A stretch of DNA of 64,000 nt from Mesorhizobium loti. GTDB lineage: Bacteria > Pseudomonadota > Alphaproteobacteria > Rhizobiales > Rhizobiaceae. The notes beneath the pieces were generated by a model, which was not told the origin of the DNA, ran no database searches, and saw only the letters and a list, made by a program, of their open reading frames with translations. Shown piece by piece: positions 1 to 8,425 of the stretch. The translations under genes and the position numbers were made by a program. Position 1 is the stretch's first letter. Every line of letters begins with the position of its first letter. The stretch is taken from contig NZ_CP033334.1 in NCBI RefSeq assembly GCF_013170705.1, positions 2,395,501 to 2,459,500 on the forward strand. The letters are read 5' to 3'.

Positions 1-242
1 CGCGGCTGATCCGCGATCCCCAGAACCAGTTCCAGCACCAGTTGCAGCCGGGCGAAGTGCTGGTCTTCGACAACCAGCGCGTCCTGCATGGCCGCAGCGC
101 CTTTGATCCAACGCTTGCGGTGCGGCATCTGAGAAGCTGCAACATCGACCGCGACGGTGTGCACAGCGCCTTTCGCTCGCTGGCCAGACGGTTCGCGCCC
201 GAGGAGGCCGAGGCGGTGCTGTATCAGGGGGCGATTTTTTGA
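1..242 (+). CDS. TauD/gamma-butyrobetaine dioxygenase-like protein, C-terminal fragment
   Basis: The reading frame is open from the window edge and ends at TGA 240-242, so only about the last 79 residues are present. The segment FDNQRVLHGRSAF followed by VRHLRSC matches the C-terminal part of Fe(II)/2-oxoglutarate dioxygenases of the TauD/gamma-butyrobetaine hydroxylase type. In that family the His is the distal iron ligand and the downstream Arg binds 2-oxoglutarate. The substrate cannot be assigned from this fragment; carnitine-pathway hydroxylation is one possibility. The gene converges on the minus-strand gene ending at 420. Confidence 0.75.
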   Translation, partial: RLIRDPQNQFQHQLQPGEVLVFDNQRVLHGRSAFDPTLAVRHLRSCNIDRDGVHSAFRSLARRFAPEEAEAVLYQGAIF

Positions 243-258
243 GGCGCATTGATATTCA

Positions 259-385
259 GGTGATGCCGGTCTGCAAACGATGGTTTCCTGCGCTTCCGGT
301 GCTCATGTACCCAAAAGTACGCTTCGCTCCGGTTCTCGGAACCCACCGTTTTCGACTCGGCCTGACCTGAATCTCAACACGCCTT
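259..385. repeat. Dispersed intergenic repeat, longest copy (copy A)
   Basis: This intergenic stretch begins CAGGTGATGCCG and ends CTCGGCCTGACCTGAATCTC plus about ten bases. The same start and end sequences recur at 58531-58589 with the middle missing, and the end segment alone recurs at 46907-46935. No reading frame explains the conservation, so it is treated as a dispersed non-coding repeat. Confidence 0.6.
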
Positions 386-419
386 GCAGCGCGCTCCTCT
401 CGACTTGAGATGACTTCTC

Positions 420-1676
420 TCAGTTGAACCACAGCGCGAACGTCAAAAATCCGCCGCCGCCGAACTCGCGCTGGATCTGGTCGAAATCCTCGCTGGTCAG
501 GATCCTGCCGCTTTCGAGGTAGGGCGCGATGCCGGGGCCGGTGATCGACAGCATCAGGTCGAAGTTTTTCGGTTCGTCGAAGAAGCGTTTCATGTTGATG
601 CCTTTGCCGGTGATGCGGAAGTGCGGCAGCAGCGCACGGCCCTCGAGCAAATCCTCGGCCATGGTCAAGGCGGCGAGCCAGGCTTGAACCTGTTCCTCGC
701 CGACTTCGAGGCCCGTCAGCGGGTTTGCACCCTTCTGCTGCGGGCCGGGCAGCCATTCGCGGTCATTGTCGGTCTCGGCGCGGATCGCCTTCCAGTCCTC
801 GCGCGACAGCCGGATCATCTCGAGCAATTCCTGGCGCGCCGCCTTGCGGCGTTCCGGCTCGACCACCGGCCAGTTGATCATGTGCACCATCGAGATGAAA
901 TCGGCGATGCGCCATTCCGAGGAGAAGATGTTCGAGCCCATCTCGCTCGGCGGGGGCACGAGAATATCCTGCAACGGCAGCCTGGCGCGCGGGAACAGCA
1001 TGTGGAAGGAGCCGTCGAAAGTGTTTTTGAAATCATGCGCCAGCCAGAAATCGGCCTGCGCCATCAGGAACTCGGCATAGCCCTGCAGCCAATAGCCGTC
1101 GGCGCGGTCGAAGCGGAAGGTGAGCGCGGGTGCGCTATCGCCTTGCGAGATGCTGCCACGCGACAGCGCGGCCATGATCGCCGCCATGCTCTCATCCGGG
1201 GCGATGGTGCCGTCCTCGTTGAGGTCGATGCCGACATGGGTGAGGTCGATGACCATGCCGATATCGGCATCGGCCGGCACCGAGCCCAGCGTGGTGGCGG
1301 ATTTTTCCAGCCGGTCGCGGAAGGTGACCAATATGGCGCGGAACTGTTCGTAGGTCAGCGGCTCGGGGTTCGGATTGGGCCGCACCGGCAACTGCATCAG
1401 CGGCAGCATGAAGGATTGCGGGCTTTCGAAACCGTGCCGGTGCAAACCGCTGGCGAGCAATTCAAGCGCCGTGAAGAATTCGCCGGCGCCGGCGGCATAG
1501 GCCGATGCCGGATCTTTCGGTGCGGCCGCCTCCAGCGTCGACAGGGCGCTGTCGCGCGCCGCCACGGTCTTGGCCTGGAACAGTGCGGTTGCCGCTTCGG
1601 GCATGGCCGCGCCGGCGGAAGACAAGGGCAAAAGCACAATGAAGGCGGATGCCAGCAGGCTCGAAATTCGGTTCAT
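420..1676 (-). CDS. Conserved secreted protein of unknown function with an EF-hand-like segment
   Basis: The 418-residue product starts at ATG 1676, chosen because a GGGGAAAAG ribosome site precedes it and a typical signal peptide follows (MNRISSLLASAFIVLLPLSS, cleavage near Ala-Gly-Ala-Ala). A segment near residue 190 reads DLNEDGTIAPDES, which resembles a calcium-binding EF-hand loop. The rest is rich in Trp and acidic residues with no recognised catalytic motif. It is divergent from the CapA-like gene, so the two probably share the 1677-1848 promoter region. A periplasmic location is inferred; function is unknown. Confidence 0.7.
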   Translation of the reverse strand: MNRISSLLASAFIVLLPLSSAGAAMPEAATALFQAKTVAARDSALSTLEAAAPKDPASAYAAGAGEFFTALELLASGLHRHGFESPQSFMLPLMQLPVRPNPNPEPLTYEQFRAILVTFRDRLEKSATTLGSVPADADIGMVIDLTHVGIDLNEDGTIAPDESMAAIMAALSRGSISQGDSAPALTFRFDRADGYWLQGYAEFLMAQADFWLAHDFKNTFDGSFHMLFPRARLPLQDILVPPPSEMGSNIFSSEWRIADFISMVHMINWPVVEPERRKAARQELLEMIRLSREDWKAIRAETDNDREWLPGPQQKGANPLTGLEVGEEQVQAWLAALTMAEDLLEGRALLPHFRITGKGINMKRFFDEPKNFDLMLSITGPGIAPYLESGRILTSEDFDQIQREFGGGGFLTFALWFN

Positions 1677-1848
1677 CTTTTCCCCCAAAACTATGTGTCG
1701 CGCCGAGCAAATATACACCATTTGCGGCGTCGCGCCCGCCGGTGTCGGTGTGGCCCAGCCGGTCATCGTCGAAGATGTGCGATTGTCGACCCACACGCTT
1801 CAACCTGTCCGGCAGACCGTCTACACAAGGCAAACGATTGGACATTGC

Positions 1849-2910
1849 GTGTCGAACTATCCGCTTTCCTACAAATTGTCCTGGCTGCCGCGTTTCCTGA
1901 AACCGTCGCTTGGCGGTGGCGCCGATGGGTTTGCGCCAGCGTCGGGAACGCTCATGGAGCCGCTACCCGCACAGACCGTGCGGCTGGCCTTCGTCGGCGA
2001 CATCTCGGCGGTGGCCAACCGCGGTGCGCCGGACTGCGACCCGGCGATCAAGGCGCTGCTTGGCGGCGCCGACCTTGTGATCGGCAATTGCGAAAGCCCT
2101 GTCGTGGACAGGCCAAGCGCGGTGCTGGGCACCAGGCTCGGCACGCACCACGCGATGAGCGAGCGCTTTCTGGCCGAGGCGCTCGCCGCGACCGGTCTTG
2201 CGCGCGAAAGGCTCGTGCTTTCGCTGGCCAACAATCATGTGCTCGACCAGGGCGTCGCGGGTTTCGACGAGACGGTGGCGGCACTGAAGCGGCTCGGCAT
2301 CCGCACCATCGGCCTGGCCGCCAATGGCCCGGTGCAGATGGTCAAGGTGGGGCCGCTGGATGTCGGCCTGGCGGCCTTCACACTGTGGCGCAATGCAGAT
2401 GAGAGCCTGTTTGCCGGGCGCGTTTCGATGGCCAGCGATCCAGAAAGCTGGCCGCGCGTCGATCTTCTCTGCGCGGTGCCGCATTGGGACTGGGAGTTCC
2501 GGCATTTTCCGCGCGCCGGGACGCGGGCTTTGGCCAGGCGCCTGGCCGGGCAGGGCGTCGGGCTGATCGCCGGCCATCATGCGCATGTGGTGCAGCCGGT
2601 GGAACGAATGCGCGACGCGATCGTCGCCTACGGGCTCGGCGATTTCCTTGGCACCGCGCTTGCCCGCCAGCGGTGGCCGGGGCGCATTGGCGGGATTTTC
2701 GTCGTCGATGTCAGCGCCGATGCGGGGACGCGTGGTGCTGTAGCGGCTTACCGGATGCATCCGTTCGTGCGGCTGCGGGGCAAGGGCCATGAGCGGCTGG
2801 TGCCGGTCGAGGGGTTGGACGGTGGGATGCGGGGAAAGTTCGAGCAGCGGCTGAGGGCGATCTTTCCTTCTCCCCTTGTGGGAGAAGGTGTCGCCGAAGG
2901 CGACGGATGA
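1849..2910 (+). CDS. CapA/PgsA-like (poly-gamma-glutamate capsule family) metallophosphoesterase-fold protein
   Basis: The core contains FVGDIS near the N-terminus, then GNCESP, SLANNHVLDQG and GHHAHVVQP. These are the metal-binding blocks of the CapA family, a calcineurin-like fold tied to capsule or poly-gamma-glutamate production. The start is GTG 1849, giving VSNYPLSYKLSWLPRF; ATG 1954, with GGGA just upstream, is a good alternative. There is no clear signal peptide. The last dozen residues and the TGA stop lie inside the palindromic repeat at 2866-3010, so the C-terminus appears to have been replaced or extended by the repeat. Biological substrate is unknown. Confidence 0.75.
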   Translation: MSNYPLSYKLSWLPRFLKPSLGGGADGFAPASGTLMEPLPAQTVRLAFVGDISAVANRGAPDCDPAIKALLGGADLVIGNCESPVVDRPSAVLGTRLGTHHAMSERFLAEALAATGLARERLVLSLANNHVLDQGVAGFDETVAALKRLGIRTIGLAANGPVQMVKVGPLDVGLAAFTLWRNADESLFAGRVSMASDPESWPRVDLLCAVPHWDWEFRHFPRAGTRALARRLAGQGVGLIAGHHAHVVQPVERMRDAIVAYGLGDFLGTALARQRWPGRIGGIFVVDVSADAGTRGAVAAYRMHPFVRLRGKGHERLVPVEGLDGGMRGKFEQRLRAIFPSPLVGEGVAEGDG

Positions 2911-3010
2911 GGGGTGCTCCAGGGAATGCCAGCGTCTCACTCCGCTGGAACACCCCTCATCCGTCTCGGCGCTGACGCGCCGATCCACCTTCTCCCACAA
3001 GGGGAGAAGG
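2866..3010. repeat. RIME-like palindrome, two inverted units without cargo
   Basis: The left unit, 2866-2925, begins CCTTCTCCCCTTGTGGGAG and ends GATGAGGGGTGCTCCAG. The right unit, 2946-3010, is the inverted counterpart, beginning TGGAACACCCCTCATCCG and ending CAAGGGGAGAAGG. About 20 bp separate them. Each unit folds into a constant hairpin (CTTCTCCC/GGGAGAAG) and a variable hairpin. The same units in the same orientation bracket the DUF559 gene at 62972-63589. The left unit supplies the stop codon of the CapA-like gene. Confidence 0.85.
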
Positions 3011-3102
3011 AAGAAGCGCCATCCGTCTGGCGCCGCTCCTGCAAAACCAGCTATCATGAATCTGTCGAGGCAGCGGGGGTGGCGGTGGAAACAGCGGATT
3101 TC

Positions 3103-4053
3103 ATGCCTGATGAAACTGTCATCGCCGGCATCCGGAAGAATATCGAGGCCTATGAGGCGGCGCGGGCCTCGGCGGCGCGGCAGGTGCGCTGGCGGGTGCC
3201 GCTGTTCGTCGGCCTGACATTGGCGGCGGTGGTGGTGATCGCCTGGCTGTTCAACAAGGTCGCCGACCCCAACGAGCAATGGTTCTCGACGCCGCATGTG
3301 TTCCTCTATTTCATCGGCTTCGCCGCCTCGATCCTGCTCTACTTCCAGGCCATCAAGCCGGCGACGCGGCTGCAGCAATCGTTCCGCGACACGCTGCTGC
3401 CGATCATCTTCGGCTTCATCCGCGAGGTGCGTTACCAGCATGGCGGCAGGCCGAACTCGTTCGACCGGCTGCCGCGCGAGGCGGTCGGGCCTTTCAACCG
3501 GCAAGCCTTCGACGATGTCGTTTCCGGGCGCTACGAAGAGTTTCCATTCGAGCTTTACGAAGCCGAACTGCGGGAAGGGACCGGCAAGGGCTCATCGACC
3601 GCCTTCAAGGGCGTCATCGTCGCCTTCGAGGCTGTCGAGCCGTTCCCGGGAATCCTGGTGGCGACGCGGCGCACCAACGCTGTCGTCGGCTTCTTCCGCG
3701 GCCTGTTCGGGTCCAAGCTGCAGGAACTGTCGTCGGGTGAGCCGTTGATCGACGCGGCTTATGAATTCCGCACCGACAATATCGAGGCGGCACGGCCGCT
3801 GGTGACCGGCCGGTTGGCGCAGGCGCTGAAATGGCTCGGTGAAACCTGGCCGGACGATCCGGCCCGCGTCGCCCTCAATGGCGGGGACGGTTTCCTGCTG
3901 TTGCCGCAGGCGAAGAATTTCTTCGAGTTGCCTGAGATTTCGGTGCCGCTCGACTACACCAGGCATGTGGCGCCGATGATCTCCGACATGGGCGCCATGC
4001 TGGCGACGGCCGCACTGGTGCGCAAGATCGGTGTGAAGGACGAGGCAGGTTGA
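3103..4053 (+). CDS. DUF3137 domain membrane protein
   Basis: The 316-residue product has two membrane segments near the N-terminus (about residues 30-50 and 65-85, the second VFLYFIGFAASILLYF). A long cytoplasmic domain containing RYEEFPFELYEAEL and FKGVIVAFE follows. This is the layout of DUF3137 proteins, whose molecular function is unknown. ATG 3103 (MPDETVIAG) is preferred; in-frame GTG codons at 3079 and 3085 are possible. The longer upstream frame only reads through the repeat. It stands alone between the repeat and a convergent DUF2314 gene. Confidence 0.8.
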   Translation: MPDETVIAGIRKNIEAYEAARASAARQVRWRVPLFVGLTLAAVVVIAWLFNKVADPNEQWFSTPHVFLYFIGFAASILLYFQAIKPATRLQQSFRDTLLPIIFGFIREVRYQHGGRPNSFDRLPREAVGPFNRQAFDDVVSGRYEEFPFELYEAELREGTGKGSSTAFKGVIVAFEAVEPFPGILVATRRTNAVVGFFRGLFGSKLQELSSGEPLIDAAYEFRTDNIEAARPLVTGRLAQALKWLGETWPDDPARVALNGGDGFLLLPQAKNFFELPEISVPLDYTRHVAPMISDMGAMLATAALVRKIGVKDEAG

Positions 4054-4068
4054 TCTGCCGACTCGTCG

Positions 4069-4563
4069 TCAGCAGTCGAAGCCATAATTCTCACGATAAT
4101 AGTCGACGTCTTCCTTCGCCATTGTCTTGAACAACACACAGACGGTGAAGCTGCCGACTTGGCGGCCGTTTTTGGTATAGCCCCAGTCGGAAACATCGTT
4201 GCGGGTGAATTCGAGTTCCTGGCCGGCCACGACGTTGTGGACGGCCTGCGGTTCGTTCGCCAATGTTCCGGCAAACCCGGTCGCGGTCCGATGGAAGGGG
4301 ATGATCCAGAAATGTTCCGAGGTGTCTCCGTCCCTGACCTCGACTTTCAATTTGTAGTCTGACGTTCCAGCTGGTGGTGCGTCCGACAATGCCAGGAATT
4401 GATCGAGGCTGGCGCGCGCCTGGGCAATGGCCGCCGTCATATCCGGGTCATCCCTGGCGACGTTAACGACCTTGTCGTCGCCCTGCTGGGAATCTTGCGC
4501 CCTGGCCGAAATCGGAGCCAAGGCCAACATCAGGGACAGCATGGTGCGAACCGCGAGCTTCAT
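4069..4563 (-). CDS. DUF2314 (YegJ-like) secreted protein
   Basis: The 164-residue protein starts at ATG 4563 behind a strong GGAAAGGGAAG ribosome site and has a signal peptide ending near ISARAQDS. The mature part includes EHFWIIPF, VAGQELEF and SDWGYTKNG, the pattern of DUF2314 proteins. These are small globular domains without a known reaction. It is convergent with the DUF3137 gene, 15 bp away. The C-terminus ends YRENYGFDC with a free Cys. Role unknown; a periplasmic location is inferred. Confidence 0.8.
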   Translation of the reverse strand: MKLAVRTMLSLMLALAPISARAQDSQQGDDKVVNVARDDPDMTAAIAQARASLDQFLALSDAPPAGTSDYKLKVEVRDGDTSEHFWIIPFHRTATGFAGTLANEPQAVHNVVAGQELEFTRNDVSDWGYTKNGRQVGSFTVCVLFKTMAKEDVDYYRENYGFDC

Positions 4564-4994
4564 GAGCTTCCCTTTCCACAATAGTCGACACCATCGTGCA
4601 TCGGTTTCGGGTTTTCAACCGACGGATGGTGTTCGTCCGGCGTTTCACCGATCCATGAAACAAAATTTGTCCCGATGGACTCCCATCAGGCTGTTTCGTG
4701 ATGTCGGGCGATGCGGATTGCGGCAGTGGCGTGATGGTTGGAGGCCGTCCGCCGCAATCCGGTTAAAGGACTCTATTCATGGAATGAAGTGCGCTCATCG
4801 GGGAAACCGAGACGCTTGGATGTCACACCGGCCGCAAGCAATGTGTCAGAATTAAGCCTCTGATTTTGTTTGCAAAAATTCATCCAACGTGATTTGCAGC
4901 CAGCAGGCTTTGCGGCCAGTGTCGGCTCGTTCGGTGCTGTCGTCGTTGCCCAAGGCGACGGCCCGGAAAACTGAAACAGCACGGAGTGCTATCG
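4564..4994. other. Divergent intergenic region, no gene seen
   Basis: These 431 bp separate the divergently transcribed DUF2314 and DUF1344 genes and must carry both promoters. The stretch around 4800-4900 is visibly A/T-richer than the flanks. No reading frame with credible codon use and a ribosome site was found, and no hairpin with a T-run. Confidence 0.5.
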
Positions 4995-5237
4995 ATGAAG
5001 AAGACCCTCGCAACCACCGCCGCTCTGCTCGCCTTCCTCGGCACGGCCTATGCCGCGTCCGTCCAGGGCACCATCCAGGCGGTCGACCCGACGACCAAGT
5101 CGATCACGCTCGACGATGGCAAGATCTACCAGCTGTCGCCGGAAGCGAAGATCGGCAAATTGAAGGTCGGCGCCAAGGTGGCGGTAACTGTCGACGACAA
5201 GACCGGCATGGTGACGTCGATCAAGAAGGCTTCGTAG
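4995..5237 (+). CDS. DUF1344 small secreted protein
   Basis: The 80-residue product has a signal peptide (MKKTLATTAALLAFLGTAYA) and a mature domain reading VQGTIQAVDPTTKSITLDDG and VGAKVAVTVDDKTG. This is a small beta-barrel typical of DUF1344 proteins, common in Rhizobiales. ATG 4995 has GGAG eight bases upstream; an in-frame GTG at 4986 is less likely. The downstream 5246-5293 palindrome may mark the end of the transcript. Function is unknown; periplasmic location is inferred. Confidence 0.8.
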   Translation: MKKTLATTAALLAFLGTAYAASVQGTIQAVDPTTKSITLDDGKIYQLSPEAKIGKLKVGAKVAVTVDDKTGMVTSIKKAS

Positions 5238-5245
5238 AGGCTTCG

Positions 5246-5293
5246 CCCTTCTCCCCACGGGGAGAAGGGCCGGCAGGCGGATGAGGGGCAGCG
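5246..5293. repeat. Single RIME-like unit
   Basis: A CCCTTCTCCCC/GGGGAGAAGGG hairpin is followed by GCCGGCAGGCGGATGAGGGG and a CAGCGC end. It is one half of the type found as pairs at 35793-35947 and 55970-56129. It directly follows the DUF1344 stop codon. Confidence 0.75.
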
Positions 5294-5427
5294 CAACCCA
5301 GCGAGACTAGCCCCGTGATGTCGGAACATCAGCCACCGTGATGCCGAAGTGGCGCCACGGCTCTGCCCAGCCCCCCTATGGTTTTCGCCAAAGAGCCGCG
5401 CTATCCCTTGGGCAACGGGGGATCCGC

Positions 5428-7050
5428 ATGGCTGACGAACGGAAAGGGTTTCGCCTGTCGCGCCGGTTGGTGCTCGGCGCGGCGGTGGTCGGTGGCGCGG
5501 TGCTGTGGGGCGGCACCACCATGGCACGGCTCGCGCGCGGGCCTTCGGGGCCGAAGAATGCCGGACGTATCGCTGATATCGACGGCATAGCCCTGCCGCT
5601 GAAGCCACCGGAGAATGTCCCAGCCTTCGATCCCTCGCTGCCCTGGTCGGCCAGGGGCGGCGATATCAACGATGCCAGCGGCCTGTCGCGGACACCGGTC
5701 TATGGCGTGGTCGAGGTCAGCGAGGAAGATCATATCGCCAAGGCGTTGGCCTTCGCACGCGCCAACGGGCTGAAAGTATCGCTGGCCGCAATCCGCCATT
5801 CGATGGGGGGGCATGCCTTCGACGACAACGCCCTGGTGCTCGACCTCAGGAAATTCAACAAGGTCACCGTCGACGCGGCGGCCATGACCATGACCTTGCA
5901 GCCGGGCGCGCGCTGGCATGATATCCAGAACCTGCTGCATCCGCGCTTCGCGGTGAAGGCGATGCAATCGACCGACATCTTTTCAGTCGGCGGCTCGTTG
6001 TCGGTCAACGCGCACGGCATGGACCATCAGGCGGGCTCGGTGGCCGGCTCGATCCGCTCCATGCGGGTGATGCTGGCCGACGGGTCGGTGTCCACGTGCT
6101 CGCCGAGCGAGAACACGGACCTGTTCCGCCACGTCGTCGGCGGCTACGGCCTGTTCGGCGCGGTGCTGGAGGCGACGCTCGATATCGTCGACAACGTGGT
6201 CTACCGCACCTCGCGCGAGATCATCAGATCCGACGATTTCCCGAGATTCTTCGCCGATGTGCTGGAGCCGAACAAGGATATCGGCCTGTTCTACGGCCAC
6301 CTGTCGACGGCACCCGGCAATTTCCTCGAGGACATGATCGTCTATCGCTACGACAAGGTGGCCGACCAGCCGCCGGCCGACCAGCCTGAAATCGGCGAAC
6401 CGGAGGGCGTCGGACTGAAGCGGGTCATCATCAACCTGGCGAAATTGGGCAGCGTGTTCCAGGAGCTGAAGTGGTTCACCGAAAAGACGCTGGAGCCGAA
6501 GTTCGAAAGCTGCACGGTGGCGCGTACCTCCGCCATGGCGCAAGGCGAGGCCTGCCTCGTCACCCGCAACAATCCGATGCACGATTCGGTGCCGTATCTG
6601 TTCAACGATTTGGCTGACGAAACCGATATCCTGCACGAATATTTTATTCCACGCGCCGCCTATGTCGGGTTCATCAACGAAGCCCGCGAGATCCTGCGCA
6701 ACCAGTCTTTGCCGGTGCTCAACGCCTCGGTGCGCATCGTCCACAAGGAGGATGTGGCGCTGACCTACGCGCCGGAGCCCGCCTATTCGCTGGTGCTCTA
6801 CATCAACCAGCCCACCGATGCCGACGGCAATGCCAGGATGCGGGCGCTGACACGGGCGCTGATTGATGTGACGATCAAGCATGGCGGGCGCTTCTTCCTG
6901 CCCTACCAGTTGCATTACACGGCCAGGGAGTTGCTGGCCTCCTATCCCGAACTGCCGGCCTTCCTGGCCGCGAAGCGGCAACATGACCCGACGGAACTGT
7001 TTTCCTCGACCTTCTATCGTGCCATCAAGGCGCTGAGCGGGGTGGCGTAG
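5428..7050 (+). CDS. FAD-binding (PCMH-type) oxidoreductase, probably Tat-exported
   Basis: The 540-residue protein starts at ATG 5428 behind GGGGGA. Its N-terminus RLSRRLVLGAAVVGGAV is a twin-arginine signal-like sequence. A PCMH-type FAD-binding fold follows: HSMGGHAFDDNALVLDL, LQPGARWHDIQ, SVGGSLSVNAHG and GSIRSMRVMLADG. FRHVVGGYGLFGAVLEATL, also part of this domain, precedes a C-terminal substrate domain ending FSSTFYRAIKAL. Family members oxidise sugars, alcohols or related small molecules. The substrate cannot be named. The flanking genes encode secreted proteins, which fits periplasmic action. Confidence 0.8.
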   Translation: MADERKGFRLSRRLVLGAAVVGGAVLWGGTTMARLARGPSGPKNAGRIADIDGIALPLKPPENVPAFDPSLPWSARGGDINDASGLSRTPVYGVVEVSEEDHIAKALAFARANGLKVSLAAIRHSMGGHAFDDNALVLDLRKFNKVTVDAAAMTMTLQPGARWHDIQNLLHPRFAVKAMQSTDIFSVGGSLSVNAHGMDHQAGSVAGSIRSMRVMLADGSVSTCSPSENTDLFRHVVGGYGLFGAVLEATLDIVDNVVYRTSREIIRSDDFPRFFADVLEPNKDIGLFYGHLSTAPGNFLEDMIVYRYDKVADQPPADQPEIGEPEGVGLKRVIINLAKLGSVFQELKWFTEKTLEPKFESCTVARTSAMAQGEACLVTRNNPMHDSVPYLFNDLADETDILHEYFIPRAAYVGFINEAREILRNQSLPVLNASVRIVHKEDVALTYAPEPAYSLVLYINQPTDADGNARMRALTRALIDVTIKHGGRFFLPYQLHYTARELLASYPELPAFLAAKRQHDPTELFSSTFYRAIKALSGVA

Positions 7051-7121
7051 GAGCAGTTCCAGGAAAAGCGTGAAGTGGTTTTTCCGGGAAACCGCGCAGC
7101 GCTTTCCCCAGGGAACTGCTC
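7051..7121. repeat. Palindromic repeat with GAGCAGTTCC ends
   Basis: The 71-bp palindrome starts immediately after the TAG stop of the FAD oxidoreductase. Its outer arms GAGCAGTTCC and GGGAACTGCTC are inverted. The interior (AGGAAAAGCGTGAA, GGTTTTTCC) is similar to the palindrome at 60880-60945, so these are two copies of one dispersed family. It could act as a transcript 3'-end structure, but it has no T-run. Confidence 0.7.
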
Positions 7122-7145
7122 AGGAATAGAGCAGGAGAACAATCA

Positions 7146-7769
7146 ATGCGTATGGTATCAGCGGCGGCCCTCACTCTTATCGCGCTGTGCGCTGGGCCGG
7201 CAGGGGCCGAGGACCTCAAGGCGTTCAAGCTGACCATCGACGGCGTGGCGGTCGATATCGATCCCGGTGAGAGCACGACCATTACGCTGCCCGGCGGCAA
7301 GCAGAGCAAGGTGACGCTCGAGCGCAACGACTTCGCCACCTTTTCCGGCGACAGTTTCTCCTTCGTCCATCCGAGCGGCATTTCGGTGACCAAGACTGAT
7401 CTGGGCGAAAACATCACGCAATATCTGATGGCCTCGGCGCTGGGCACGATCGTCGTGGTGCAGGAATACGGCAAGATGAACCCGGTGTCGCTCAACCAGC
7501 TGATGCTGCAGGAGATGACCAGGGAATCGGTGCAGGCCGGCGCGGAGCTGACGCAGCAGCCGACGACGCGCAAACTTGCCGACGGCAAGGAACTGACCGG
7601 CATCCGCGCCGAGGTGAAGACGCGCACCGATACCGCTCATTTCGAGATCGTCGGCTTCGGCCTCGCCGATCAGGGGCTGTTGTTCATCACGCGCGTTGCC
7701 GGCGAGGACGCGGCCACGGAACAGCCGCTGATCGACAAGTTCTGGGAGAGCCTGAAGCTGAAGATGTAG
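7146..7769 (+). CDS. Secreted protein of unknown function
   Basis: The 207-residue product begins with a signal peptide (MRMVSAAALTLIALCAG, cleavage after GPAGA) behind an AGGAG site. The mature part has ITLPGGKQSKVTLERNDF, FVHPSGISVTKTDLGENITQY and a C-terminal FWESLKLKM. These resemble small periplasmic proteins with a single alpha/beta domain, but no named family is recognised. It is convergent with the next gene, three bases away. No catalytic residues are evident. Confidence 0.7.
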   Translation: MRMVSAAALTLIALCAGPAGAEDLKAFKLTIDGVAVDIDPGESTTITLPGGKQSKVTLERNDFATFSGDSFSFVHPSGISVTKTDLGENITQYLMASALGTIVVVQEYGKMNPVSLNQLMLQEMTRESVQAGAELTQQPTTRKLADGKELTGIRAEVKTRTDTAHFEIVGFGLADQGLLFITRVAGEDAATEQPLIDKFWESLKLKM

Positions 7770-7772
7770 GGG

Positions 7773-8294
7773 CTACAGTCCCGTCGGCACCAGGCCGGCC
7801 AGCCAGTTCACGGAACGCTTTGCCGCGTCGGCGGTCGCGGAAGCCGCGCGGCCGAGATCGGTCTTGACCACGGCATAGCCGTTCTTGGTGCGGTAGAGCA
7901 CGCCGGTTCCGCCATCGACGACCTGCTCATAGGAGACGGGCCGAGCAGCGTCCGCTTCGACCGCCGTTGTCGGCGAACCGACCGGGACGCTTGGCCGATG
8001 GCTCAATTCCGGCGGCAGCGGGCTTTCGCTGCGAACGACCCTGTCGGCCGGCTTCAGTTCCGGCTGGGATGCAATCGCGGCCAGATGCGAGGATGACGAC
8101 GAGCCCTTGGTGCGGCAGATGCCGGAGACCAGCGGATAGTCGAAGTTGCGCTCGTGCAGGATCTGGCTCTTCATCGCGGCTTCGCACTCGGCGATGCTCG
8201 ACCATTTGGCGGGCGTCTCGCCGATATATTCGCACAGTTTGGCGTCGCAGTCGCAGCCGACAATGGTCATGGCGACAAGGGCGGTCTTGATCAC
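7773..8294 (-). CDS. Small Cys-containing protein of unknown function
   Basis: The likely start is GTG 8294 (VIKTALVAMTIVGCDCDAKLC), because GAAGGGA lies about eight bases upstream. This gives 173 residues. The short hydrophobic start with VGCDCDAKLCEY could be a signal or lipoprotein-like sequence. A Cys-rich region (CDCDAKLC, AECEAAM, GICRTKG), a Ser/Pro-rich linker and a C-terminal VLYRTKNGYAVVKTDL follow. No known family is recognised. Export is inferred, not proven. Confidence 0.6.
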   Translation of the reverse strand: MIKTALVAMTIVGCDCDAKLCEYIGETPAKWSSIAECEAAMKSQILHERNFDYPLVSGICRTKGSSSSSHLAAIASQPELKPADRVVRSESPLPPELSHRPSVPVGSPTTAVEADAARPVSYEQVVDGGTGVLYRTKNGYAVVKTDLGRAASATADAAKRSVNWLAGLVPTGL

Positions 8295-8425
8295 GGTCTT
8301 GTCCCTTCGAGGTGCCCCAGCGCCCATTCGGTGCATGCCGGGCTTTCAGGCGGCTTGCACCCTCCATCGCGCGCGAACAAGGCGGGATTTTGCCGCGATT
8401 GTGGAATGAGCATGGCGGCGCGTGC

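Noticed and set aside
621..2402. Long plus-strand frame of 593 codons
   Set aside because: It is antisense to the signal-peptide protein at 420-1676 and overlaps the CapA-like gene in another frame; its composition (Arg/Gln/Gly-rich) is that of a shadow frame.
4773..4982. Minus-strand 69-codon frame in the 4564-4994 gap
   Set aside because: No ribosome site, no hydrophobic leader, and codon use unlike the neighbouring genes.
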